NCBI RefSeq assembly: GCF_013409045.1
Contig: NZ_JACCBT010000001.1
Coordinates: 8,782,669 to 8,846,668, forward strand
Source: Actinomadura citrea
GTDB taxonomy: Bacteria; Actinomycetota; Actinomycetes; Streptosporangiales; Streptosporangiaceae
Length of the DNA stretch: 64,000 nucleotides
Direction: 5' to 3'
This document shows positions 41,860 to 49,522 of this stretch, piece by piece. Each line of letters starts with the position of its first letter. Position 1 is the first letter of the stretch. The position numbers and the translations under genes are program-made. The notes under the pieces are model-generated. The model saw only the letters and a program-made list of their open reading frames with translations. It had not been told where the DNA came from and searched no databases.

Positions 41860-43434
41860 CTACGCGAGCACGCTCCTGGCCCACTTGTAATCGGACTTCC
41901 CGACGGCGGTTCGCTGTACCTCATCGACCAGGGTCATCTGCCGCGGAAGCTTGTAGCCCGCGAGCCGTTCGCGGCAGTACTCGGTCAAATCCTCAAGGGT
42001 CACGGTCGCGCCGGGACGCGCGGAGACGACGGCGGCCACGCGCTGCCCGAACCGCTCGTCCGGCAGGCCCACGACGACCGCGTCCTCCACGGCGGGGTGG
42101 TCCTTGAGCGCGACCTCGACCTCCTCCGGGTACACCTTCTCGCCGCCCGTGTTGATCACCAGGGAGCCGCGGCCGAGCAGCGTGATCGTCCCGTCCTCCT
42201 CCAGGCTCGCGAAGTCGCCGGGGACCGACCAGCGCGTCCCGTCGGCGGCGGTGAAGAACGTCGACGCCGTCTTCGCGGGATCGTTGTAGTAGCCGAGCGG
42301 GATGTGGCCGCTTCGGGCCAGCCTGCCGATCTCGCCGGGCCGGACGACGTTCAGGTCGTCGTCGAGGACGGTGATGCCGGGCTTCATCATGAACCGGGCC
42401 GTCCCCTCCCTGCCTCCGACGGACGGGCCGCACGCGCCGGTCTCCGACGCGCCGTAGTTGTCGAGGAACATGACGTTCGGCAGGTGCCTCTGCAGCGCGG
42501 CCTTCGCCCCCTCGGTCAGCGGCGCGCCGCCGGACGCGATCGCCATCAGCGAGGAGGTGTCGTGGTCGCCGGAGGCGAGCGCCTTGGCGACCGGGCGCGC
42601 CATGACGTCGCCGACCAGCATCATCACGTTCGCCTGCTCCTCGGCGAGCAGCCGCAGGGCCTGGTCCGCGTCGAACGCGTGGTCCGTGTAGAGGACGACC
42701 TTGGCGCCGCTGAACAACCCCATGAACGCGACCCACTGGCCGGCGCCGTGCATGACGGGCGCGCAGTCGAGCACGGCCATCGCGGGCTGGTCGGCGTTGG
42801 CGGCCAGCTCGTCGGGGCTGCCGATGGGGTCGCCGAGGACGTTCCCGCCGCCGAGCGCGCCGAAGAAGATGTCCTCGCAGCGCCACTCGACGCCCTTCGG
42901 ATAGCCGGTCGTGCCGCCCGTGTACATGATGTAGCGGTCGTCGCTGGAGCGTTCGGGGAAGTCGTCGCCGGTGGCGGAGCCCGCCAGCGCCTTCTCGTAC
43001 TCGACCGCGCCGGGGATCTCGGCCGCGGAGCCGTCCTCCAGCACGACGACGTGCCGCAGCTCCGGCAGCTCGCCGCGGATCTCCTCCACCCTGGCCAGCA
43101 GCGAACGCTCCCCGATGAGCGCCACCGAGTCGGAGTCGGCCAGGACGTGGCGCAGCTCGGCGGCGACGTAGCGGAAGTTCACCGGGATCGGCACCGCACG
43201 GATCTTGAACGCGCCGAGCATCGCCTCGATCCACTCGGCCCGGTTGTGGGCGAGGATCGCCACGTGCTCGCCCGGCCGCACCCCGGCCTCGGCGAGATGG
43301 TGCCCGACCCGGCTCGCCCGCTCGCTGAGCTGCCGGTACGTCCGCCGCTCCCCGCCGGCCACCAGGGCGGGGCGGTCCGGCCCCGCCGCGGCCAGGATCT
43401 CGAGCAGGTCGGCCAGGTTGTAGCTTCGCGCCAT
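41860..43434 (-). CDS. Long-chain acyl-CoA synthetase (FadD19-like)
   Basis: 524 residues from ATG 43434, after GAGGACG. Motifs: P-loop MYTGGTTGYPKGVEWRCEDI, LDNYGASETGACGP, SVPGDFASLEEDGTI, GRGSLVINTGGEKVYPEE, and catalytic lysine in TAVGKSDYKWA. The TGGTTG form and WRCEDI resemble the mycobacterial FadD17/19 group, which activates steroid side-chains and branched acids, but the substrate is not certain. It is divergent from sigE across 203 bases. Confidence 0.93.
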   Translation of the reverse strand: MARSYNLADLLEILAAAGPDRPALVAGGERRTYRQLSERASRVGHHLAEAGVRPGEHVAILAHNRAEWIEAMLGAFKIRAVPIPVNFRYVAAELRHVLADSDSVALIGERSLLARVEEIRGELPELRHVVVLEDGSAAEIPGAVEYEKALAGSATGDDFPERSSDDRYIMYTGGTTGYPKGVEWRCEDIFFGALGGGNVLGDPIGSPDELAANADQPAMAVLDCAPVMHGAGQWVAFMGLFSGAKVVLYTDHAFDADQALRLLAEEQANVMMLVGDVMARPVAKALASGDHDTSSLMAIASGGAPLTEGAKAALQRHLPNVMFLDNYGASETGACGPSVGGREGTARFMMKPGITVLDDDLNVVRPGEIGRLARSGHIPLGYYNDPAKTASTFFTAADGTRWSVPGDFASLEEDGTITLLGRGSLVINTGGEKVYPEEVEVALKDHPAVEDAVVVGLPDERFGQRVAAVVSARPGATVTLEDLTEYCRERLAGYKLPRQMTLVDEVQRTAVGKSDYKWARSVLA

Positions 43435-43637
43435 GCCACGTCCTCGCGTGTCGGGGTGGGGACTGACCCCGATCCTCCATGGGGACCGGCGCCGACTCAA
43501 TCCTTGTCGACATTCGGTCCAATGAGATGAGTCACATATCACGTGCCTGATCCGGCCACGCCCAAGGTTCTTACACGGCTCTTATCTGGGTACCGGCATG
43601 CTTGGCCGTAACGATTGAGTATCAGACGGGGGTAGTG

Positions 43638-44201
43638 GTGAGCGCAGGTGCGATGGCGTGGACCCCGCCGACGTGGGAGGAGATCGTCAGCGAGCACTCG
43701 ACCCGGGTGTTCCGGCTGGCGTACCGGCTGACGGGCAACCGCCACGACGCCGAGGACCTCACCCAGGACGTCTTCATCCGGGTCTTCCGCTCCCTGTCCT
43801 CCTACAGTCCCGGCACGTTCGAGGGCTGGCTGCACCGGATCACGACGAACCTGTTCCTCGACCGCGCCCGCCGCAAGCAGCGCATCCGGTTCGACCTCCT
43901 CGCCGACGACGCCGCCGAGCGCCTGCAGGGCCGCGAGCCGAGCCCCGCGCAGGCCTACGACGAGCAGCACCTCGACCACGACATCCAGAAGGCGCTGGAC
44001 GGGCTCGCCCCCGAGTACCGCGCCGCGGTCGTCCTGTGCGACATCGAGGGCCTGTCGTACGAGGAGATCGCCGCGTCGCTGAACGTCAAGCTCGGCACCG
44101 TCCGCTCCCGCATCCACCGGGGCCGCGCGCAACTGCGCACCGCCCTGGAGCACCGCCGCCCCGCCGAGTGCACCGTGACGAGCATCACTAGTGACCACTG
44201 A
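43638..44201 (+). CDS. sigE: ECF sigma factor, SigE type
   Basis: 187 residues from GTG 43638 after GGGGG; an ATG at 43653 is the alternative. Region 2 reads VFRLAYRLTGNRHDAEDLTQDVFIRVFRSL, and the segment TFEGWLHRITTNLFLDRARRK is that of SigE in Mycobacterium tuberculosis. Region 4 is LSYEEIAASLNVKLGTVRSRIHRGR. SigE responds to envelope and oxidative stress. The usual neighbouring anti-sigma factor (RseA, zinc-binding) and htrA are absent; next is an alpha/beta hydrolase. Confidence 0.92.
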   Translation: MSAGAMAWTPPTWEEIVSEHSTRVFRLAYRLTGNRHDAEDLTQDVFIRVFRSLSSYSPGTFEGWLHRITTNLFLDRARRKQRIRFDLLADDAAERLQGREPSPAQAYDEQHLDHDIQKALDGLAPEYRAAVVLCDIEGLSYEEIAASLNVKLGTVRSRIHRGRAQLRTALEHRRPAECTVTSITSDH

Positions 44202-44226
44202 GTAACTTCCGGCCTACCCTTCGCCC

Positions 44227-45057
44227 GTGGACAAAGCGCGGGTGAACATCGCTTTCGAGCGCCGCGGCGAGGGGCCGCCCCTCGTCCTGCTGCACGGCAT
44301 CGGCCACCGCCGCCAGGGGTGGGCCCCGGTCATGGACCTGCTCGCCGCCGAACGCGAGGTATTCGCGGTCGACCTGCCCGGCTTCGGCGACTCCCCGCCG
44401 CTGCCCGACGGCGCCCCCTACACGCTGGACACGGCCGTCTCCGCCCTCGCGGACGCCTTCGCCGCCCTCGGCCTGGACCGCCCGCACATCGCGGGCAACT
44501 CCCTCGGCGGCCTGTTCGCCCTCGAAGCCGCCGACCGCGGCCTCGCCAGCTCGGCGACCGCCCTGTCCCCGGCCGGTTTCTTCACCAACCTGGAGTTCCG
44601 CTACGGCATGTCGGTGCTGCGCGCGTCGCGGCTCGGCGCCCGCGTCCCCGAGACCTTCCTCACCCGGCTGGCCCGCTCCCCGCGCCGCCGCACGCTCATG
44701 TTCGGCATGATCTACGGCCGTCCCGACCTGATGGACATCGAGACCCTCGCGGGCGACGCCCGAGCCATGCGCGACGCCCCGGGCTTCGAGCCCACCCTCC
44801 GCGCGGGCCGCACCACCCGGTTCCTCGGCTCCTGCGCCGACGTCCCCGTGACCATCGCCTGGGGCACGAAGGACCGCCTGCTCCTGCGCAGCCAGGCCAT
44901 CCGCGCCCAGCGCCGCCTTCCCCACGCCCGCTTCGTCTGGCTGGAGGGCTGCGGCCACGTCCCCATGGCCGACGACCCGGCCCTCGTGGCGAAGGTCCTG
45001 CTGGAGGGCAGCGCGCACCCGCTCCGCGCCGCCCGCCCCGAGGCCGCCGCGTCCTAG
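44227..45057 (+). CDS. Alpha/beta hydrolase
   Basis: 276 residues. Oxyanion motif LLHGIGHRRQGW, nucleophile elbow GNSLGG at about residue 91-96, acid probably in WGTKDRLL, and histidine in GCGHVPM. No signal peptide. It lies 25 bases after sigE on the same strand, probably co-transcribed, so a stress-related role in lipid or ester hydrolysis is possible. The substrate is not apparent. Confidence 0.9.
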   Translation: MDKARVNIAFERRGEGPPLVLLHGIGHRRQGWAPVMDLLAAEREVFAVDLPGFGDSPPLPDGAPYTLDTAVSALADAFAALGLDRPHIAGNSLGGLFALEAADRGLASSATALSPAGFFTNLEFRYGMSVLRASRLGARVPETFLTRLARSPRRRTLMFGMIYGRPDLMDIETLAGDARAMRDAPGFEPTLRAGRTTRFLGSCADVPVTIAWGTKDRLLLRSQAIRAQRRLPHARFVWLEGCGHVPMADDPALVAKVLLEGSAHPLRAARPEAAAS

Positions 45058-45061
45058 TGCC

Positions 45062-45889
45062 TCAGGCTCCCTGGGGCTTCAGTCGCTCGGTCAGGTAGGC
45101 GAGGATCTCGTCCCTGGCCCGGAGCGTGGGGTGCCCTTCCTCGTCCACGAGGTGGGCGGTGACGACGCTGTGGGGGCTCGCGACCACGTCGCGGAAGAAC
45201 GGCGGCGGGTCGGTGTTCGCGACGCCGCCGGGGAGCACGCGGCCGTCGAAGGCGTCCCCGAGCAGGGCCCGGTAGGCGGCGAACCGCTGGCCGGTGCACC
45301 ACCGGTCGTTGTCGAAGCGGTAGGCGAGGACGGTCAGGCCGTCGCGCGCGACGCGCTCCTTCACCGCGCGGGCGTCCTCGTCGCCGAGTTCCAGGCCGGC
45401 GGGGTCGTCCAGCGGCAGTGACGGGTGGTTGACGACCGGCGCTATGACGGCCGGTTCGAGCGCCATGGTGAGGGCGAAGTTCCCGGTGAAGCAGAGCCCG
45501 ATCGCCCCGACCCCCGGCCCGCCGCACTCGGCGTGGGCCTGGCGGGCGAGCCCGCGCAGCCATGCCGTGACGGGACTGGTGCCGCCCCCGGCGAACGCCC
45601 GGAACTCGGCGCTCACACACGTCCGGCGGACGATCCGCTCGCCGTCCTCGGTCGTGGGGTGGGCGCCGTCGCGGCCGAAGAGCGAGGGAACATGGACGGT
45701 GAGGCCCGCGTCCCGCACCCACCGCGCCAACCGCAGGACGTCTGGACTGATGCCGGGCATCTCGGGCATCACCACGACGGCCGGGCCGGTGCCCGCGGCG
45801 TACACCGTCTTCACCACCCCGTCCACGTCCACGAGCCGACGGGAGAAATCCGAGATCGGGTCGTCAAGGTGCTCGTCGAGAGTGTTCAT
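45062..45889 (-). CDS. Dienelactone hydrolase family protein
   Basis: 275 residues from ATG 45889. The DLH-type nucleophile is a cysteine in AIGLCFTGNFAL; VVVMPEMPGISPDVLRLARW is the N-terminal oxyanion loop, and GHPTLRARDEIL carries the likely histidine. DLH opens dienelactones in chlorocatechol degradation, but many relatives act on other esters. Divergent from the GlxA-type regulator at 45986, which is its likely controller. An open frame runs far upstream but is not coding. Confidence 0.88.
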   Translation of the reverse strand: MNTLDEHLDDPISDFSRRLVDVDGVVKTVYAAGTGPAVVVMPEMPGISPDVLRLARWVRDAGLTVHVPSLFGRDGAHPTTEDGERIVRRTCVSAEFRAFAGGGTSPVTAWLRGLARQAHAECGGPGVGAIGLCFTGNFALTMALEPAVIAPVVNHPSLPLDDPAGLELGDEDARAVKERVARDGLTVLAYRFDNDRWCTGQRFAAYRALLGDAFDGRVLPGGVANTDPPPFFRDVVASPHSVVTAHLVDEEGHPTLRARDEILAYLTERLKPQGA

Positions 45890-45985
45890 GGAGACAGCGT
45901 GGCCGGACGGCGGGCCGCCCCGGGAGAGGCCGGATCGCCATGTGCGGGGGTAATCTCGCCACAGGATGAAGGGCGGGAGGCGGGC

Positions 45986-46957
45986 GTGGGCGCGTTGCGG
46001 GTGGCGGTGCTGGCTTATCCGGGCTGCTTCGCCTCGGAGGTGTTCGGCGTGCCCGATCTGCTGACGATGGCCGGGCACGTCGCCGGTCCGGATCGCGCCG
46101 GCTACGAGGTGTCGGTGGTGTCGCCGCGCCGCCGCGTGGTCGCCTCCGGAGGCGTGGCGCTGGCCGCCTCCCCGCTCCGCGAGGCCGACGTCCTCGTCGT
46201 GCCGGGTTTCGAGCTCCATCCGGGTCTCGACGTGGACGCGAAGCTCGCGGGGCTGGCCCCGGAGATCACGGCCGTCCGCTCGCACGCCGCCGCGGGAGGC
46301 GCGGTGGTCTCGATCTGCGTCGGCGCGTTCCTGCTCGCCGCGGCCGGGCTGCTCGACCGGCGCCGGGCCACGACGGCGTGGCTGTTCGCGGACGAGCTGG
46401 CCCGGCGCTGCCCGTCCTCCGACGTCCGGCCCGACCTCCTGGTCGTCACCGACGCGGGCGTGACCACCACGGCGGCGTTCAGCGCCATGTACGACTTCGC
46501 CCTGGAGCTGGTGCGCCGGCACAGCGGCGCCGGCGTGGCGCGGGCGACCGCGCGGATGGCGCTCGTGGACGACGCGCGCTCGTCCCAGGCCCCGTACGTC
46601 GACGCCCGGCTCCTTCCGCAGCCCGGGCACGAGTTCTCCCGCCGGGTCATGCGGCACCTGGACCAGGCCCTCGCCGCCCGGTACGACCTCGCCGCGCTGG
46701 CCGAGGCGTTCAACGTCAGCACCCGGACGCTGCTGCGGCGCTTCGCGCAGGAGACGGGCCGGAGCCCGCTGGAGTACCTCCAGTCGGCCCGCGTCCGGCG
46801 CGCACGCCACCTCCTGGAGACCACGGACCGGACGGTCGCCGCCATCGCCGCCGCGGTCGGGTACCGGGACCCCGGGACCTTCGCCGCCCTCTTCGCCAAG
46901 CACACCGGGCGGCGCCCGAAGGACTACCGCGCGACCTTCCGGCGTCCCGTCCGCTGA
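45986..46957 (+). CDS. GlxA-family regulator (DJ-1/PfpI domain plus AraC helix-turn-helix)
   Basis: 323 residues from GTG 45986, after GGGAGG. Residues 1-165 are a DJ-1/PfpI-like domain (VAVLAYPGCFASEVFGVPDLL, SICVGAFLLAAAGLLD, TTTAAFSAMYDFALEL). Residues 215-315 are an AraC DNA-binding domain with two helix-turn-helices (LAALAEAFNVSTRTLLRRF, AAIAAAVGYRDPGTFAALF). It is probably an activator of the divergent DLH gene. Confidence 0.92.
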   Translation: MGALRVAVLAYPGCFASEVFGVPDLLTMAGHVAGPDRAGYEVSVVSPRRRVVASGGVALAASPLREADVLVVPGFELHPGLDVDAKLAGLAPEITAVRSHAAAGGAVVSICVGAFLLAAAGLLDRRRATTAWLFADELARRCPSSDVRPDLLVVTDAGVTTTAAFSAMYDFALELVRRHSGAGVARATARMALVDDARSSQAPYVDARLLPQPGHEFSRRVMRHLDQALAARYDLAALAEAFNVSTRTLLRRFAQETGRSPLEYLQSARVRRARHLLETTDRTVAAIAAAVGYRDPGTFAALFAKHTGRRPKDYRATFRRPVR

Positions 46958-46974
46958 CCGCCCGGACGTGAGAA

Positions 46975-47012
46975 GGCCGGGGTCCGCGCGACGGGTGGCG
47001 CGGACCCCGGCC
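46975..47012. terminator. Bidirectional terminator
   Basis: GGCCGGGGTCCGCGC (46975-46989) pairs perfectly with 46998-47012 across an 8-base loop, between the convergent GlxA regulator and the secreted LPVTG protein. Confidence 0.85.
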
Positions 47013-47022
47013 TCACGGGGGC

Positions 47023-47760
47023 TCAGCCGGTGACCGGGAGGTCGCCGGGGACCGGGGTCGGGGCGGGGGCCTCGCCGGGCGGGACCGAGGGCGACGAGGG
47101 CTCGCCCGGCTGCGACGGCTGGGACGGCTTGCCGGGCTGGCCGGGCTGACCGGGCTGGCCGCCTCCGCTCTTGCCGCAGCTGGCGGACGCGATGCTGATC
47201 GTCTGCGTCTTGCCCGCCAGGGTCGCCGACACCTCGATGGCGGTGACCGTGAGGTTCCCGTCGTAGCCGCGGACCTGCTTGTTCAGCGTGACCGTGACCG
47301 CGCCGAGGCCCTTCAGGTCGGTGGTGACGGTGGTGTTGGGCGTCGCGCCGAGCTTCAGCGCCCGGGTGCCCAGCGTCGCGCCCACCACGTGGGAGACCCC
47401 GGTGCCGTTCTCGCACTTGGCGGAGACCGCGTGCGCGGACAGGCCGAGCTTGGCCACCCGCAGGTCGGCGACGGACGCGCGGCCGTGCCCGGCCCAGGCC
47501 GAGCCGTTCAGCAGCCGCGCCTCGACGAGCGGGTTGGCGGGCAGCTCCGCCGCGCTCTTGCTGGTGGGCCGCTGCGCCGCGGACGCCACCGAGGAGGTCG
47601 GCGGGACGACGACGGAGCCGGTGGCGGAGATGGCGACCGCCGAACCGGCGCCGCCGGGGGCGGCGGACGGGGCGGCGGAGGCGGGGGCGGCGGACAGGGC
47701 GAAGGGCAGGGCCAGCGCGCCGGCGACGGCCGCGCACTTGGTGAGTGCCTGCAAACGCAC
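47023..47760 (-). CDS. Secreted protein ending in LPVTG (choice-of-anchor P-like)
   Basis: 245 residues. Signal peptide to about residue 29 (ASAAPSAAPG). The mature domain (40-185) has VVVPPTSSVA, LNGSAWAGHGRAS, two cysteines (SAKCENG, SASCGKS), and the repetitive beta-sandwich style of the choice-of-anchor P proteins. A Pro/Gly/Gln repeat linker (190-215, QPGQPGQPG) leads to PVPGDLPVTG, and the frame stops right there. A sortase LPxTG motif should be followed by a membrane helix and basic tail, both absent. It may be a sortase-signal relic or a released protein. Confidence 0.8.
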   Translation of the reverse strand: MRLQALTKCAAVAGALALPFALSAAPASAAPSAAPGGAGSAVAISATGSVVVPPTSSVASAAQRPTSKSAAELPANPLVEARLLNGSAWAGHGRASVADLRVAKLGLSAHAVSAKCENGTGVSHVVGATLGTRALKLGATPNTTVTTDLKGLGAVTVTLNKQVRGYDGNLTVTAIEVSATLAGKTQTISIASASCGKSGGGQPGQPGQPGKPSQPSQPGEPSSPSVPPGEAPAPTPVPGDLPVTG

Positions 47761-47844
47761 GGTTCTCTCCTCAGGGGTTCGTGATCGTGGGGATGGGGTG
47801 GGGTTCGGCGGCCCGGCCGTACGGCCGGGTGGATCGCGGGAGCG

Positions 47845-48639
47845 TCAGTCCGTGATCTGGACGGACGTCCCGAGCGGGACCTTGGCGAGCTGCTTCAGCG
47901 CCTCGGCGGGCACCCGGACGCAACCGTGCGTGACGGCCTTGCCGAACACCGACTTCGTCGGCCAGCCGTGGAACGCGACCGTCCCGGGGCCGCCGCCGAA
48001 GGTGTCGAGGGTGGCCGAGTGCGCGCCCACCGGCAGGACCAGCGGGCTGTAGGTGGGCTTCTCGGGGGCGAGGGAGGCGAGCAGGAACGTCCGTCCGGTG
48101 GGCGTCGGCGTCTTCGGCGCGCCGACCGCCACCGACCACGCGCCCACCTGGCGGCCGCCCCGGAGCAGGGTCAGCCTCCTGTCGCCGAGGTCCACCTTGA
48201 CGGCACTGGAACTGCGCGCGGCCTTCAGGCCGGAGTCGGGGATCCAGCCGGTCACGCCGTTCGGGCGGCTCGGCAGCAGCACGCGCCGCCAGCCGGGGCG
48301 GCTCTCCACGACGGGCACCCAGGTGGGGCCCTTGAGCTGGGTGCTCGGCAGTTCCGCGACGGCGGGCGCGCCCGGCTTCGCCGACACGGGAACCGTGTCG
48401 TTCGGGTGCACCACGGTCCCGTCGCTCTTGGCGGACGGGGCCTCGTCCCGCGGCAGGTCGTCCAGCGTCGTGTACGTGGTGGCCTCGGGGAGCCTCTCCA
48501 GGCCGCCGGCGGGGGACGCGCCGGCGGCCGCCCCCTTGTGCCCACCCCCGCATCCGGTCACGATCAGGGCCGTCACCAGCAGGGCCGGTGCCGCCGTCCG
48601 GGCCGTCCGCCCGGCGGCGCGCGGTGGTTCGTCGCTCAC
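47845..48639 (-). CDS. L,D-transpeptidase lipoprotein (YkuD domain)
   Basis: 264 residues. A lipobox, LIVTGCGGG, at about 26-31 marks a lipoprotein; the N-terminus carries the hydrophobic signal. Residues 75-140 form an SH3-like segment (WVPVVESRPGWRRVLLPSRPN). The YkuD domain follows (about 145-262): VDLGDRRLTLLRGG, VAFHGWP, and the catalytic cysteine in THGCVRVP. It would make 3-3 peptidoglycan cross-links outside the membrane. Confidence 0.93.
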   Translation of the reverse strand: MSDEPPRAAGRTARTAAPALLVTALIVTGCGGGHKGAAAGASPAGGLERLPEATTYTTLDDLPRDEAPSAKSDGTVVHPNDTVPVSAKPGAPAVAELPSTQLKGPTWVPVVESRPGWRRVLLPSRPNGVTGWIPDSGLKAARSSSAVKVDLGDRRLTLLRGGRQVGAWSVAVGAPKTPTPTGRTFLLASLAPEKPTYSPLVLPVGAHSATLDTFGGGPGTVAFHGWPTKSVFGKAVTHGCVRVPAEALKQLAKVPLGTSVQITD

Positions 48640-48753
48640 GAAGACTCCAAGTGATCCCGCCGGAAAGGGGCTCCGGCTCGCCTCTGTGCCCGGTCTCTAC
48701 GCGCGAGGGCCCGGGGAGGTTGCACGGTGTGCGGAAGAAGTCGCGATCCGTGC

Positions 48754-48801
48754 TCCGCCGCCTTCTCCGCCGCCTTCTCCGCCGCCTTCTCCGCCGCCTT
48801 C
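48754..48801. repeat. Four tandem copies of a 12-bp unit
   Basis: TCCGCCGCCTTC is repeated four times without error, in the 271-base gap between the L,D-transpeptidase and YceI genes. On the minus strand it would read EKAA repeats in a short frame (48636-48890) that has no ribosome site and no family. A simple-sequence repeat of this kind is prone to length change. Confidence 0.9.
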
Positions 48802-48836
48802 TCAGGCCGGTGCCGCGTTGCGGGAACAAGCCGGGA

Positions 48837-48890
48837 TTGACATCTGTTTGAACCCTCAACTAACCTTCGACGAGTTCGTTGAAGTTTCAA
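48837..48890 (+). promoter_or_regulatory. Promoter and twin palindromes upstream of the YceI gene
   Basis: TTGACA (48837-48842) and TAACCT (48861-48866) are 18 bases apart. TTGAACCCTCAA (48848-48859) lies in the spacer, and the perfect TTGAA-GT-TTCAA (48879-48890) lies downstream; centres are 31 bases apart. Both look like sites for the same dimer, probably MarR-type; no regulator gene is next to them. Confidence 0.55.
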
Positions 48891-48910
48891 GCATTGCGAC
48901 AGGAGTTCCC

Positions 48911-49459
48911 ATGAGCATCGCCGCCGTCGCCCCCGAGCTGACCGCCGGAACCTGGAACATCGACCCCGCCCACTCCGAGGTCACCTTCGTCATCCGGCAC
49001 CTGATGACCAAGGTGCGCGGCACGTTCACCGACTTCACCGGGTCCGTGCAGATCGCCGAGGAGCTGTCGGAGTCCACCGCCACGGCGGAGATCCAGGTCA
49101 CCTCGATCGACACCCGCCACGCCGACCGGGACGCCCACGTGCGGACCTCGGACGTCCTCGACGTGGAGAACCACCCGACCATGACCTTCGCGACCAAGGG
49201 CGTCCGCGCGCAGGACGGCGAGTACCTCCTGGACGGCGAGCTGACGATCAAGGGCGTCACCCGTCCGATCACCCTCACGGTCGAGTACAACGGCGTCGGC
49301 GAGGACCCGTGGGGCGGCACCCGCGCAGGCTTCTCCGCCACGACCACGATCAACCGCAAGGACTGGGGCATCGAGTTCAACGTGCCGCTGAAGGGCGACA
49401 AGGCCCTGCTCGGCGACAAGGTCGACATCCAGCTGGAGATCCAGGCGGTCCGCGCCTGA
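48911..49459 (+). CDS. YceI-family protein
   Basis: 182 residues from ATG 48911, after AGGAG. YceI domain (about 12-180): AGTWNIDPAHSEVTFVIRHL, DTRHADRDAHVRTSDVLDV, NHPTMTFATKGV, LTIKGVTRPITL and NRKDWGIEFNVPL. These lipocalin-like proteins bind isoprenoids such as polyprenyl chains. No signal peptide is visible, so this one should be cytoplasmic. It ends at a strong terminator. Confidence 0.94.
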   Translation: MSIAAVAPELTAGTWNIDPAHSEVTFVIRHLMTKVRGTFTDFTGSVQIAEELSESTATAEIQVTSIDTRHADRDAHVRTSDVLDVENHPTMTFATKGVRAQDGEYLLDGELTIKGVTRPITLTVEYNGVGEDPWGGTRAGFSATTTINRKDWGIEFNVPLKGDKALLGDKVDIQLEIQAVRA

Positions 49460-49475
49460 GGGGCCCACGACTGCC

Positions 49476-49506
49476 GGAAGGGCCGCCCGTCCCGGGCGGC
49501 CCTTCC
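49476..49506. terminator. Bidirectional terminator
   Basis: GGAAGGGCCGCCCG (49476-49489) pairs perfectly with 49493-49506 around three bases, between the YceI gene and the convergent histidine kinase. Confidence 0.85.
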
Positions 49507-49522
49507 GCTGTCCCCGGGGGTG

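Noticed and set aside
45890..47737. Long minus-strand extension of the dienelactone hydrolase frame
   Set aside because: It runs through the GlxA-type gene and the LPVTG protein gene in other frames and has no motifs of its own.
48636..48890. 84-codon minus-strand frame with EKAA repeats
   Set aside because: No ribosome site, no family, and the repeat is simply the 12-bp tandem array; it also covers the YceI promoter.
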